DNA of 64,000 nucleotides, from NCBI GenBank assembly GCA_910586665.1, contig CAJUIX010000007.1:1-64000 (forward strand). Direction: 5' to 3'. The notes under the pieces are model-generated. The model was not told where the DNA came from, did no database searches, and saw nothing but the letters and a program-made list of their open reading frames with translations. Shown here one piece after another: positions 1-9,350 of the stretch; positions within the stretch are counted from its first letter, which is position 1; each line of letters opens with the position of its first letter. The position numbers were made by a program, and so were the translations under genes. Source of the DNA: an uncultured Duncaniella sp. Lineage in GTDB: Bacteria > Bacteroidota > Bacteroidia > Bacteroidales > Muribaculaceae.

Positions 1-6
1 AGAGGA

Positions 7-55
7 GAATGAGTAAATTGTTGAGCTTCGGCTCTCATTTACTCATTCTTTTTTT
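7..55 (+). terminator. Intrinsic terminator, copy 1 of a duplicated element
   Basis: The 11-bp stem GAATGAGTAAA / TTTACTCATTC closes over an inner GAGC-TTCG-GCTC hairpin and is followed by seven T residues. Bases 1-55 are identical to 849-903, which directly follow tRNA-Asp. The gene ended by this copy lies left of the window and may be another tRNA of the same kind; that part is inference. Confidence 0.85.
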
Positions 56-94
56 ATCTCCACGCCTAAACCAATTAAATAGTCGTACAGCTTT

Positions 95-625
95 ATGGAA
101 AAAGTAATCATTATCGGATGTCCGGGAGCCGGGAAGAGCTGCTTCGCGCGGAGACTTGCGGCAGCGACCGGGCTGCCACTGTATTATCTCGACTTGATCT
201 GGCACAATGAGGACCGCACTACGGCGGAGCGCGACGAGTTTGACCAGGCCCTCCGCTCAATCTGCCTCGGCAATCGCTGGATTATCGATGGGAACTATAT
301 CCGCACTCTCGAGATGCGCCTACAAAGCTGCGACACTGTCTTCCTCCTTGACTACCCCCTCGAGATCTGCCTCGCCGGGGCGGAATCACGCCTCGGGAAG
401 CCACGCGTGGACATGCCCTGGACCGACGAGGAGCTTGACCCGGAGTTCCGCGAATTCATCGAGGGCTTCCCCGATTTCCAACTGCCGGTTATCCGCCTTA
501 TGCTCGAGCGCTACGAATCCGAGCGCGAGATTATCATTTTTCATTCGCGTGAGGAGGCCGAACATTGGTTCGACAGCCGCTTTCCCGACCACGGAAAGAC
601 AAATCCGGCCGCGTGCAATGGATGA
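95..625 (+). CDS. P-loop NTPase, adenylate-kinase-like (FlaR/topology-modulation type)
   Basis: A 176-residue cytosolic protein with a Walker A motif GCPGAGKS at residues 8-15 directly after the first beta strand. The pattern that follows (LDLIWHNEDR, then WIIDGNY, then DTVFLLDYP) is typical of the small nucleotide-kinase-like proteins annotated as DNA topology modulation protein or AAA ATPase. The substrate is unknown; a nucleoside or small-molecule kinase activity is possible, and the DNA topology name rests on weak historical evidence. No Bacteroidota promoter is evident between the terminator at 7-55 and the start codon. The gene stands alone between two identical terminators, so it may have been inserted into, or trapped between, a duplicated tRNA unit. 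Confidence 0.75.
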   Translation: MEKVIIIGCPGAGKSCFARRLAAATGLPLYYLDLIWHNEDRTTAERDEFDQALRSICLGNRWIIDGNYIRTLEMRLQSCDTVFLLDYPLEICLAGAESRLGKPRVDMPWTDEELDPEFREFIEGFPDFQLPVIRLMLERYESEREIIIFHSREEAEHWFDSRFPDHGKTNPAACNG

Positions 626-680
626 TCGTCTATAAAATCCGGCGCTTTAACATAATTTATTCAATATTTTCGGAAAACAC

Positions 681-711
681 TTGCACAATTCGAAAAACAC
701 TCGTAACTTTG
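681..711 (+). promoter_or_regulatory. Promoter for tRNA-Asp
   Basis: TTG at 681-683 and TAACTTTG at 704-711 are separated by 20 bp, matching the Bacteroidota housekeeping promoter (TTTG, 19-21 bp, TAnnTTTG). Transcription would begin about 45 nt before the mature tRNA. Confidence 0.7.
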
Positions 712-766
712 CACTCGCAAAACGGCAATAACCGCAAGGCGATTGAACGTTACGCCTCTTAAACTT

Positions 767-840
767 GGTGTGGTAGTTCAGCTGGTTAGAATACCTGCCT
801 GTCACGCAGGGGGTCGCGGGTTCGAGTCCCGTCCATACCG
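767..840 (+). tRNA. tRNA-Asp (GTC)
   Basis: A 74-nt cloverleaf. The acceptor stem GGTGTGG (767-773) pairs with CCATACC (833-839), with discriminator G at 840. The anticodon stem CCTGC (794-798) pairs with GCAGG (806-810) around anticodon GTC at 801-803. The T-loop carries GGTTCGAGTCC. The 3' CCA is not encoded (the next bases are CT). The gene is bracketed by its own promoter and an intrinsic terminator, so it is a single-gene unit. Confidence 0.97.
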
Positions 841-854
841 CTGAGGAGAGAGGA

Positions 855-904
855 GAATGAGTAAATTGTTGAGCTTCGGCTCTCATTTACTCATTCTTTT
901 TTTT
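855..904 (+). terminator. Intrinsic terminator of tRNA-Asp, copy 2
   Basis: This has the same stem-loop as at 7-55, here with eight T residues. It begins 14 nt after the tRNA. Identity with the first copy runs over 55 nt, so the two arose by a recent duplication or by gene conversion. Confidence 0.88.
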
Positions 905-964
905 ACTATCTATATATACGTCCGCCGCCCCGCGCATACAAACATATATAAACATATATAAAGC

Positions 965-1147
965 AACACAGGCTGTCGTTCTCGACAGCCTGTATGAAAA
1001 TGTGATAAATCTTTGGTTTTGTCTACTAAAAAAACTATTTTGCAACCGTAAAATTTTCGTGTTTGGTATTCGATCTTTATATCTTGTCAGCTTCTATCGT
1101 TTTTTCATTTTAGCAAGAAGCCGTATTTGTTTCACATTGCAAAGGTA
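965..1147 (-). ncRNA. Candidate small RNA in a gene-free stretch
   Basis: Bases 905-1402 contain no credible gene. On the minus strand there is a -7 box TACCTTTG (complement of 1140-1147). About 150 nt downstream lies a perfect 11-bp hairpin, ACAGGCTGTCG paired across 968-978 and 983-993, followed on that strand by the T-rich GTTGCTTTATATATG. Together these would define a transcript of roughly 170 nt. Its only internal reading frame is a four-codon MKKR peptide. No good -33 box is seen at the right distance, and I do not recognise the RNA family. The hairpin is certain; the transcript is inference. Confidence 0.3.
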
Positions 1148-1305
1148 GGGCCGGGATATTACAGAATTGTTACAATCGAAACACAATGTTGTTACACGGC
1201 TCAATATTGACATTTATTAACATTATCGACACAATATTCCCCTATAAGTCGACAGCAAAGGCACTGCCCCGCCACCCGCGGCAAACCAAAGTCAGTCTGA
1301 AAATG

Positions 1306-1337
1306 TTTGGGTAGATGAAAGAAATTGAGTAATTTCG
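1306..1337 (+). promoter_or_regulatory. Promoter of sufCDS
   Basis: TTTG at 1306-1309, a 20-bp spacer, then TAATTTCG at 1330-1337, one mismatch from the TAnnTTTG consensus. It lies 65 bp before the sufC start, showing that sufC is the first gene of its transcript. Confidence 0.6.
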
Positions 1338-1402
1338 CGTCAGCAAATCGGTGCGATACACCTCAACATATAAATTAAATACACCTCAATATATAATACA
1401 GG

Positions 1403-2167
1403 ATGAGCAACAAACTACTTGAAGTTCGCGACCTCCACGCCTCAGTAGAAGGCAAAGAGATACTCCGTGGTGTCAACCTAAGCATCAACGAAGGGGAAGT
1501 CCATGCAATAATGGGCCCCAACGGCTCAGGCAAGAGCACCCTTTCGGGTGTCCTCGCAGGCAACCCGGCCTACAACGTCACCGAAGGTGAGGCATGGCTC
1601 CACGGCGTCAACCTTCTCGAGCTCTCGCCCGAGGACAGAAGCCATGAGGGACTGTTCCTTTCGTTCCAATACCCGGTGGAGATTCCCGGCGTGTCGATGG
1701 TCAACTTCATGCGTGCAGCCGTCAATGCAAAACGAAAATATTTCAACGAAGCCCCCCTCAGCGCAAGCGACTTCCTCAAAATGATGCGCCAGAAAAGAGC
1801 CATCGTCGAACTTGACAACAAGCTTGCCTCCCGCTCCGTCAACGAGGGATTCTCCGGCGGAGAGAAGAAGCGTAACGAAATCTTCCAGATGGCCGTCCTC
1901 GAACCCCGCGTGGCTATACTCGACGAAACCGACTCCGGCCTCGACATAGACGCGCTCCGCATAGTGGCCGGAGGCGTCAACAAGCTGAAGACCGACCGCA
2001 ACGCAACCATCGTCATCACCCACTACCAACGTCTGCTCGACTATATCCGCCCCGACTTCGTCCACATCCTATACAAAGGACGAATCGTCAAGACCGGCGG
2101 TCCCGAACTCGCTCTCGAGCTCGAGGAGAAAGGCTACGACTGGATCAAAGAAGAAAACGACCTATGA
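1403..2167 (+). CDS. sufC: Fe-S cluster assembly ATPase SufC
   Basis: A 254-residue cytosolic ABC-type ATPase that works with the SufB/SufD scaffold to build Fe-S clusters. Walker A is GPNGSGKST at residues 38-46. The signature is FSGGEKKRNE, followed by a Walker B of the form VAILDETDSGLD with the D-loop. The ETDSGLD variant, rather than the transporter DEPTSGLD, is characteristic of SufC. The stop codon overlaps the sufD start by 4 nt (ATGA), so the two are translationally coupled. A promoter lies directly upstream, and there is no sufB before it, unlike the usual sufBCDS order. Confidence 0.96.
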   Translation: MSNKLLEVRDLHASVEGKEILRGVNLSINEGEVHAIMGPNGSGKSTLSGVLAGNPAYNVTEGEAWLHGVNLLELSPEDRSHEGLFLSFQYPVEIPGVSMVNFMRAAVNAKRKYFNEAPLSASDFLKMMRQKRAIVELDNKLASRSVNEGFSGGEKKRNEIFQMAVLEPRVAILDETDSGLDIDALRIVAGGVNKLKTDRNATIVITHYQRLLDYIRPDFVHILYKGRIVKTGGPELALELEEKGYDWIKEENDL

Positions 2168-3525
2168 GCAACGCACTCGACCAATATATAAAGCTCTATG
2201 AGGAAAACCGCGATATAATCTGCTCCAACTCCGCCGGCAGGCTCAATGCCGTCCGCGAGGAGGCTTTGGAAGCGCTCCGCGGCAAGTCGCTCCCCGACAA
2301 GAGCTGCGAAGGATATGAGAAGACCTCGATTGACGAGATGTTTGCCCCGGACTACGGCGTCAACATCACCCGCGTCAATATCCCCGTCGACGTAGCCGCG
2401 AGCTTCCGCTGCGATGTCCCCGCACTGTCGACAATGATGGGACTGGTCATCAACGACTCCTTCCACCCCACTTCAATGCTTGAGTCAAAACTCCCCGATG
2501 GTGTCTACTTCGGCTCACTCCGCTGTGGCGCAGAACTGTATCCGGCCCTCATGGAGAAGTACTATGCCAAGATTGCCCCTATGGGAGAAGCATCTGTGGC
2601 GCTCAACACCATGCTTGCCCAGGACGGGGTGATGATCTACGTCCCGCGCGGCGCGCGCCTCGAGCGCCCGTTGCAGTTGGTCAACATCTTTTCCTCCCCG
2701 GTACCTGTCGCCGCTTTCCGCCGTATGCTCATCATAGTCGAGGAGGAGGCCGAGTTGCAATTGCTCGTCTGCGACCATACCCAAGACGGCGAGAACGCCT
2801 ATCTCGCATCGCAGATTGTGGAGGTGTTCGTCGGAGCAACCGCAAAATTCGAGGCTTGCTCTATCGAGGAATCGTCGGCCAAAACCTCGCGCTACTCGCG
2901 CCTCTTCGTCCGCCAGGAAGGCCACTCACTCTTCTCATTCAACTCGACCACTCTCACCTGCGGCACCACCCGCAATGACTTCGAAGTCGAGCTTACAGGT
3001 GAACACAGCGACACCAGACTCGTCGGCATGGTCATAGGCTCCGACAAGATGCACATCGACAATAATTCCGACATCCGCCACCTCAGCCCCCGCTGCAAAA
3101 GCGACCAGCTCTTTAAATATGTCCTCGACGACGAGTCTACTGGAGCCTTCGAGGGGAGCATACTCGTGGCTCCGGGAGCGCAGTTCACAGAGGCCTACCA
3201 GAGCAACCGCAACATACTCGCATCCACCGAGGCGCGCATGCACTGCAAGCCGCAACTCGAAATTTATAACGATGACGTCAAGTGTTCCCACGGTGCGACA
3301 ACCGGCCAGCTCAACAACGACGCCCTCTTCTACATGCGCTCCCGCGGTATCCCTGAAGCCGAAGCGAGGACCATGCTCATGCAGGCCTTCATGGTCGACG
3401 TGATTGACAACGTCCACATAGTCGGCCTGCGCGAAAGGCTGCTCCACCTCGTCGACCGCCGCTTCTCAGGCACACTCGGCGACTGCGCAACCTGCCGCTC
3501 GAAAGACACCCACACAAACTGCTAA
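2164..3525 (+). CDS. sufD: Fe-S cluster assembly protein SufD
   Basis: A 453-residue SufB/SufD-family protein that partners SufC in the SufBCD scaffold complex. The C-terminal half carries the family core: the stretch LEIYNDDVKCSHGATTGQL, then an ARTMLMQAFMVDVID segment. I call it SufD rather than SufB because of its length and the weak N-terminal region. The last residues hold a CATC motif whose role is unknown. It overlaps sufC by 4 nt and is followed by sufS after 36 nt. SufB is still needed for a working scaffold and must be encoded elsewhere. Confidence 0.92.
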   Translation: MSNALDQYIKLYEENRDIICSNSAGRLNAVREEALEALRGKSLPDKSCEGYEKTSIDEMFAPDYGVNITRVNIPVDVAASFRCDVPALSTMMGLVINDSFHPTSMLESKLPDGVYFGSLRCGAELYPALMEKYYAKIAPMGEASVALNTMLAQDGVMIYVPRGARLERPLQLVNIFSSPVPVAAFRRMLIIVEEEAELQLLVCDHTQDGENAYLASQIVEVFVGATAKFEACSIEESSAKTSRYSRLFVRQEGHSLFSFNSTTLTCGTTRNDFEVELTGEHSDTRLVGMVIGSDKMHIDNNSDIRHLSPRCKSDQLFKYVLDDESTGAFEGSILVAPGAQFTEAYQSNRNILASTEARMHCKPQLEIYNDDVKCSHGATTGQLNNDALFYMRSRGIPEAEARTMLMQAFMVDVIDNVHIVGLRERLLHLVDRRFSGTLGDCATCRSKDTHTNC

Positions 3526-3561
3526 ACCAACCTCACCGCGCCCCGCACGCACACATACATT

Positions 3562-4782
3562 ATGGAGGATATTGAAAAAATCCGGGCCGAATACCCGATA
3601 CTCGACCGTATGATTTACGGCCGTCCCCTCGTATATCTCGACAACACAGCCACCTCGCAGACCCCCGACTGCGTGGTCAATTCTATCGTCTCGGGCTATA
3701 CACAGACCAAAGCCAACGTACACCGCGGCGTCCACACCCTCTCGATGGAGGCCACTGAGCTTCAGGAGAGCGCCCGCCGCAGAGTCAAGGATTTTATCAA
3801 TGCCCCCTCGACCGAGGAGATAATCTTCACGCGCGGCACCACCGAGTCAATCAACCTCGTTGCCGCCGCCTACGGTGGCGCCTTCCTCCGCGACGGTGAC
3901 GAGATAATACTCTCCGTCATGGAACACCATTCCAACATAGTACCCTGGCAGCTGCTCCAGCGTCGCGCCGACATCAGAATCCGTGTCATCCCAATCCGCG
4001 AGGACGGCTCGCTCGACATGGATGAATACCGTGCGCTGTTCAACGAGCACACGCGTTTCGTCAGCGTCTGCCACGCCTCCAACGTCCTCGGCACCGTCAA
4101 TCCTGTCAAGGAAATCGTGGCTGAAGCCCACGCGCATGGTATCCCGGTGCTCATCGACGGCGCGCAGGCCGCCCCGCATCTTAAAATCGACGTGCAGGAT
4201 ATCGATGCAGACTTCTATGCCTTCTCAGCCCATAAGATGTATGGTCCAGCAGGTGTCGGTGTGCTCTATGGGAAGCGCAAGCTGCTCGAAATCATGCCTC
4301 CCTACCAAGGAGGAGGCGAGATGATAGAATCCGTCAGCTTCGAGAAGACCACATACGCGGAGCTACCCTACAAATTCGAGGCCGGCACCCCTGACTTCAT
4401 AGGCATAGCCGCCTTCCACCAGGCTATAAATTACATGGAGCGCCTCGGCATCGAGAAGATTGCTGCTCATGAGCACGAACTGCTCGAATACACCACGCGC
4501 CGTATGCTCGACGAGATTCCGGGCATGCGCATATTCGGCACTGCCCCGGGCAAGTGTGCCATCATCTCCTTCCTCGTCGACGGCGAGCACCACTACGACA
4601 TGGGTATGCTCCTCGACAAGCTCGGAATAGCAGTGCGCACCGGCCACCACTGCGCACAGCCGCTCATGACGGCGCTCGGAATAGAGGGCACAGTGCGCGC
4701 ATCATTTGCCGTATACAATACCAAAGAGGAATGTGACCGCTTCCTCACCGCCCTCCGCCGCGTCAGCGAGATGTTGAGGTAA
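3562..4782 (+). CDS. sufS: Cysteine desulfurase SufS
   Basis: A 406-residue PLP-dependent class V aminotransferase-fold enzyme that removes sulfur from cysteine for Fe-S assembly. The PLP-binding lysine is K225 in FSAHKMYGPAGVG. The active-site cysteine is C364 in RTGHHCAQPL, the position and context of group II desulfurases (SufS/CsdA). Length is normal for the family. It is the last gene of the sufCDS operon. Its final 20 nt overlap the 3' end of the convergent glycosyltransferase gene, and no terminator hairpin is evident between them. Confidence 0.96.
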   Translation: MEDIEKIRAEYPILDRMIYGRPLVYLDNTATSQTPDCVVNSIVSGYTQTKANVHRGVHTLSMEATELQESARRRVKDFINAPSTEEIIFTRGTTESINLVAAAYGGAFLRDGDEIILSVMEHHSNIVPWQLLQRRADIRIRVIPIREDGSLDMDEYRALFNEHTRFVSVCHASNVLGTVNPVKEIVAEAHAHGIPVLIDGAQAAPHLKIDVQDIDADFYAFSAHKMYGPAGVGVLYGKRKLLEIMPPYQGGGEMIESVSFEKTTYAELPYKFEAGTPDFIGIAAFHQAINYMERLGIEKIAAHEHELLEYTTRRMLDEIPGMRIFGTAPGKCAIISFLVDGEHHYDMGMLLDKLGIAVRTGHHCAQPLMTALGIEGTVRASFAVYNTKEECDRFLTALRRVSEMLR

Positions 4783-5725
4783 GCGGGAATAGCAGCCGCG
4801 CGAAAGCCCAGGTAAGTCTTTTGAGATATCGGTTGTGGAGATAGATCATCTTCATGCGCAGCGGTGCATCGGACCGTGCGAGCACCTCGGCACGCAGTCT
4901 CGCAGCCTGTGCGGCAGCATTGCGCCCGCTCTCGGTGGCAGGGTCAGCCTCGGCCATGTATTGCGAGGCGAGAATCATCCTCCGCGCGTCGACCCAGCGC
5001 ACCAGTTCATCGCGTCCGGCAGCTAAAAAATGATGCTCGACCTTGTCGAGTGAACTCTCCCAGTGTTCAGGCCGTGTGCTGAAAGAAGTACCCGTGAGTG
5101 ACTCTTCGAGTCGGTAGGTAATCACACTCGGCTTCCCATCAAGTCTGCGTACCTTGTCGGTGGCAAGCAGCAGACGTACCCCGAGTTCATAGTCATCCCA
5201 CGCCGAAAGACTCTCATTCCACCCACCAACTCGTCTGACAAGCTCCGTGCGCACAACAATACGGGCTGTCGCCAGACATGCACGGAAGATATGGTTGAAA
5301 ATCGCACTGTTTGCAGTGTAATAATGGGTCTCACGTCTGCCATCCAAGTCGAGACAGTAAATATCGCGTCCAAATATGTCACAATCCGGGTTGGCGGCTA
5401 TCGCAGCACTAAAATCTGCGACGTGCGACGGCAACATCTCATCGTCAGAATCAAAAAACATCACAAATTCAGACTTAACTGCACGCAGTCCGCAGTTACG
5501 GGCTGCGCAGGCACCGCGGCGATGTTCAGAGAGGACAATCACATCGAAGCACTGCTGCCGCGCCGCCCACTCCTGCATAAAGGCAAGTGTAGAGTCTGTC
5601 GACGAATTGTCGACAAGCACCACTCTAGCAGGTGCGGCAGTCTGTCGTTCTACAGATAGCAATGTACGAGGCAATGTATGCGCTCGATTGTAGGCCGGGA
5701 TGACTATTGTTATAGGATTATTCAT
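4763..5725 (-). CDS. Family 2 glycosyltransferase
   Basis: A 320-residue GT-A fold glycosyltransferase. The N terminus reads ITIVIPAYNRAHTLPRTL, followed by VVLVDNSSTDST. The metal-binding DSD motif is at residues 92-94 (FDSDDEM), with WDDYELGVRL further on as the likely catalytic-base region. No membrane segment is obvious, so it probably acts on a lipid-linked or surface glycan precursor from the cytosolic side. The acceptor and sugar cannot be deduced. It is a single gene with its own promoter, divergent from bcp and convergent with sufS. Confidence 0.85.
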   Translation of the reverse strand: MNNPITIVIPAYNRAHTLPRTLLSVERQTAAPARVVLVDNSSTDSTLAFMQEWAARQQCFDVIVLSEHRRGACAARNCGLRAVKSEFVMFFDSDDEMLPSHVADFSAAIAANPDCDIFGRDIYCLDLDGRRETHYYTANSAIFNHIFRACLATARIVVRTELVRRVGGWNESLSAWDDYELGVRLLLATDKVRRLDGKPSVITYRLEESLTGTSFSTRPEHWESSLDKVEHHFLAAGRDELVRWVDARRMILASQYMAEADPATESGRNAAAQAARLRAEVLARSDAPLRMKMIYLHNRYLKRLTWAFARLLFPLTSTSR

Positions 5726-5735
5726 AGCGATACGG

Positions 5736-5767
5736 CAAAGTTAGCACAATTTTTATCGACAATCAAC
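5736..5767 (-). promoter_or_regulatory. Promoter of the glycosyltransferase gene
   Basis: On the minus strand, GTTG (complement of 5764-5767), a 20-bp spacer and TAACTTTG (complement of 5736-5743). It is back-to-back with the bcp promoter. Confidence 0.65.
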
Positions 5768-5786
5768 CAAAAGCTGACCAAAACGG

Positions 5787-5818
5787 TTTTTACAGATATA
5801 AATAATTTCATATCTTTG
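5787..5818 (+). promoter_or_regulatory. Promoter of bcp
   Basis: TTTT at 5787-5790, a 20-bp spacer, then TATCTTTG at 5811-5818, about 30 bp before the start codon. Confidence 0.6.
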
Positions 5819-5848
5819 CATTACTAACTAAATACATATACACATCTT

Positions 5849-6298
5849 ATGGAAATTGGCGATAAGATTCCCGAAGTCCTCGGTCTGGATGCCGAAGGCA
5901 GGGAGGTTAAGAGTTCGGATTTTGAGGGCAAGCCCCTGATTATCTATTTCTACCCCAAAGATAACACCCCCGGCTGCACTGCCGAGGCCTGCTCGCTGCG
6001 CGATTACAATGCCGAGCTTGCCGCCAAGGGCTATACGATCATCGGTATAAGCAAGGATTCAAGCGCGAGCCACATAAAGTTTGCCGACAAGTATTCCCTC
6101 CCCTTTATCCTCCTATCCGACACATCGACCGACGTCAACCAGGCTTTCGGCGTATGGCAGAAAAAGAAAATGGCAGGACGCGAATATATGGGCACTGTCC
6201 GCACGACATTCGTTACCGATGCCGACCACCGCATCACCCATATCATCACCAAGGTCGACACCAAGAAAGCCGGCGAACAGCTTTTGGGCTTGATTTAA
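5849..6298 (+). CDS. bcp: Thioredoxin-dependent thiol peroxidase (peroxiredoxin Bcp)
   Basis: A 149-residue cytosolic peroxiredoxin of the Bcp/PrxQ class that reduces hydrogen peroxide and organic peroxides using thioredoxin. The active-site stretch is YPKDNTPGCTAEACSLRDY, with peroxidatic Cys43 and a second Cys48 at the +5 position used as resolving cysteine in this class. The length is normal. It is monocistronic: a consensus promoter upstream and an intrinsic terminator 30 nt downstream. Confidence 0.95.
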   Translation: MEIGDKIPEVLGLDAEGREVKSSDFEGKPLIIYFYPKDNTPGCTAEACSLRDYNAELAAKGYTIIGISKDSSASHIKFADKYSLPFILLSDTSTDVNQAFGVWQKKKMAGREYMGTVRTTFVTDADHRITHIITKVDTKKAGEQLLGLI

Positions 6299-6326
6299 AT
6301 GATAGGAATATAATTAAAACATCTAT

Positions 6327-6361
6327 GAGGGCGTTGCTAAAACAAGCAATACCCTCTTTTT
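6327..6361 (+). terminator. Intrinsic terminator of bcp
   Basis: The stem GAGGGCGTTGCT / AGCAATACCCTC, with one internal mismatch, closes a short A-rich loop and is followed by five T residues. Confidence 0.85.
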
Positions 6362-6401
6362 ATCCACACCCACTTGAAATAAGGGAATTTTGGATAAGAT
6401 A

Positions 6402-6433
6402 TTTGCATGTTTGGGAAGTATTGCCTACATTTG
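6402..6433 (+). promoter_or_regulatory. Promoter of the 6548 lipoprotein gene
   Basis: TTTG at 6402-6405, exactly 20 bp, then TACATTTG at 6426-6433: a full match to the Bacteroidota consensus. It leaves a leader of about 105 nt. Confidence 0.7.
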
Positions 6434-6547
6434 CAAATAAGAGACTGAAAAATAGATTAACCGTCCATGCCCTGTATCACACTTTACAAACAATAGTAAC
6501 CTTACATACTAATCACCCAAAATTGTCATATGCTTATATATAAAGTG

Positions 6548-7084
6548 ATGAATTATCCGATTAAACTGCTTTCGGCGTTTGCCGGAGTGGCTATATTATT
6601 GTCGGCAGTGATTTCGTGCAGTGGCAGAGATGCGAAACAGTCGGATACGGCCACCGAGCCGGATACTGTCGCCTATGAGGATACACACTGTGACAGTCTG
6701 TTTGTTATCTATGGCATCGACATGGCCTCGAAACGAATTGCCAATGGTGATTTCATCAACCTCCGTGACCTTCCGGGAAGTGACAGACCCGATTCTTCCT
6801 ACGAAGGCTTCCTACTCCCCTACTCTGACTGTGTCATAGCCTTCCGAAAAGATATTCTCGTGGCCCTTGTCCCTGACACCAAGCTATATGTCATCGACGG
6901 CAAGGAGGCTCCCAAAGATAATTATGACGCACTGACAGCATTTGAAATCAAGAAGGTTACTGTCAGCGGCGATAAAATGCACATCGAGACCCGGACTCCG
7001 GCCCCGCATGAAAACACAGCCGTGGCTGAGGCTATTGACAATGAGACCCAGCGAAAGAAAGGTGTCAGGAGCTTCTTGCAATAA
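6548..7084 (+). CDS. Hypothetical lipoprotein
   Basis: A 178-residue protein that I do not recognise. The start at 6548 is chosen over the ATG at 6530 because it gives a clean lipoprotein signal peptide (MNYPIKLLSAFAGVAILL) ending in the lipobox VISC. After the acylated Cys a short Ser/Asp/Thr-rich linker leads to a globular part of roughly 130 residues without membrane segments or cysteines. It is likely anchored in a cell-envelope membrane. It has its own promoter, and the convergent gene on its right is also a lipoprotein. Confidence 0.7.
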   Translation: MNYPIKLLSAFAGVAILLSAVISCSGRDAKQSDTATEPDTVAYEDTHCDSLFVIYGIDMASKRIANGDFINLRDLPGSDRPDSSYEGFLLPYSDCVIAFRKDILVALVPDTKLYVIDGKEAPKDNYDALTAFEIKKVTVSGDKMHIETRTPAPHENTAVAEAIDNETQRKKGVRSFLQ

Positions 7085-7105
7085 AGGATATGACCTAATA
7101 CTGAC

Positions 7106-7900
7106 TTACCTCACAGAGGTCAGATTGAACTCGGTCATGAGCCATTGGTGAGATTTTTCGTTTTCAAAACGGAATTTTTTGTATAGACGATATGTGACAG
7201 GTTTATTGCGGTTAAGTCCGGGATGCAGACGGGCACTGAAGGAGCGACTTCCTCCCTTGCCGAGACCATAGCCTATGTCATGCCATACACCCGGATTGGG
7301 TAGCCGGTACCAGTTACCGTCCTCGCCAGGATAGGCCACCATATAGTCCTCGCCAAAGAGTATGCTTCTCTCGCCGATGTTCGTAACAACGAAGCCAATT
7401 TCCTCCTCTGTCACCGGGTAAGTTGATTTTCCAAGCACAAGACTTATACTGTCGCCTTGATAGAGCTGTTCCGGCTTTATGTCTACCTTTGTCGGCTTAG
7501 AATTTCCTTCAAATTTTATGTAGGGGGAAGCTGTAACAAGTCGTCGGAACTGCCCACGCCAATATTCAGTATTGATTGAAAGATGAATGATGACCGCATC
7601 CTCTCCCAGGCTTGTAGCATAGATATTATGTGCCAGCGGATTGCCTTTCAATGCGGATAATTTTCTGCTGACATAGTCATGAAGACTGTCGAGATCGCAT
7701 ATATCTTGGACCGGGGATGTCTTAGGCTCGTCGCAAAGCACGCTGTCACTGACCGCCTCATTTGCGACAGGTTGCAACACGCTGTCGTCCTCAGCACAAA
7801 AAACACTATCACCAGAAGTATTTTGACGGGATGAACTTTTACACCCGGCCAAAATCGCGAGAAGCGTTATTATAAAAATAATATTTCGCATATAAGACAT
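7106..7900 (-). CDS. Lipoprotein with Ig-like C-terminal domain
   Basis: A 264-residue protein. The ATG at 7900 (or 7891) is preferred because the frame further up begins at TTG inside the enolase terminator. The signal peptide MRNIIFIITLLAI ends in the lipobox LAGC. The second half has the pattern ISLVLGKSTYPVTEEEIGFVVTNIGERSILFGEDYMV followed by WYRLP, resembling small bacterial Ig-like domains of envelope lipoproteins. Function is unknown. It lies only 80 nt downstream of enolase on the same strand, directly behind the enolase terminator, and no separate promoter is visible, so it may depend on read-through. Confidence 0.7.
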   Translation of the reverse strand: MSYMRNIIFIITLLAILAGCKSSSRQNTSGDSVFCAEDDSVLQPVANEAVSDSVLCDEPKTSPVQDICDLDSLHDYVSRKLSALKGNPLAHNIYATSLGEDAVIIHLSINTEYWRGQFRRLVTASPYIKFEGNSKPTKVDIKPEQLYQGDSISLVLGKSTYPVTEEEIGFVVTNIGERSILFGEDYMVAYPGEDGNWYRLPNPGVWHDIGYGLGKGGSRSFSARLHPGLNRNKPVTYRLYKKFRFENEKSHQWLMTEFNLTSVR

Positions 7901-7910
7901 AGGCTTATTC

Positions 7911-7956
7911 AATAATAAGAAAAAATGCAGCCCGGATTTGCGGATCCGGGCTGCAT
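7911..7956 (-). terminator. Intrinsic terminator of enolase
   Basis: A perfect 13-bp stem (ATGCAGCCCGGAT at 7925-7937 with its complement at 7944-7956) around a 6-nt loop. On the minus strand it is followed by TTTTTCTTATTATT. Confidence 0.9.
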
Positions 7957-7980
7957 CATGTTATGGTCTATGCGGCAGGA

Positions 7981-9276
<1,296 letters not shown>

Positions 9277-9350
9277 AGTCTATATTAAATTATAGTTGAG
9301 TTTTTTACCTTTCTGATTGGAAGCGAATTGATGATTTCGTAAATATGTGG

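Noticed and set aside
647..886. 79-codon minus-strand open frame
   Set aside because: It runs across tRNA-Asp and its terminator. The peptide WTGLEPATPCVTGRYSNQLNYH is the usual spurious translation of a tRNA's reverse strand.
6154..6543. 129-codon plus-strand open frame
   Set aside because: It begins out of frame inside bcp and passes through the bcp terminator and the next promoter.
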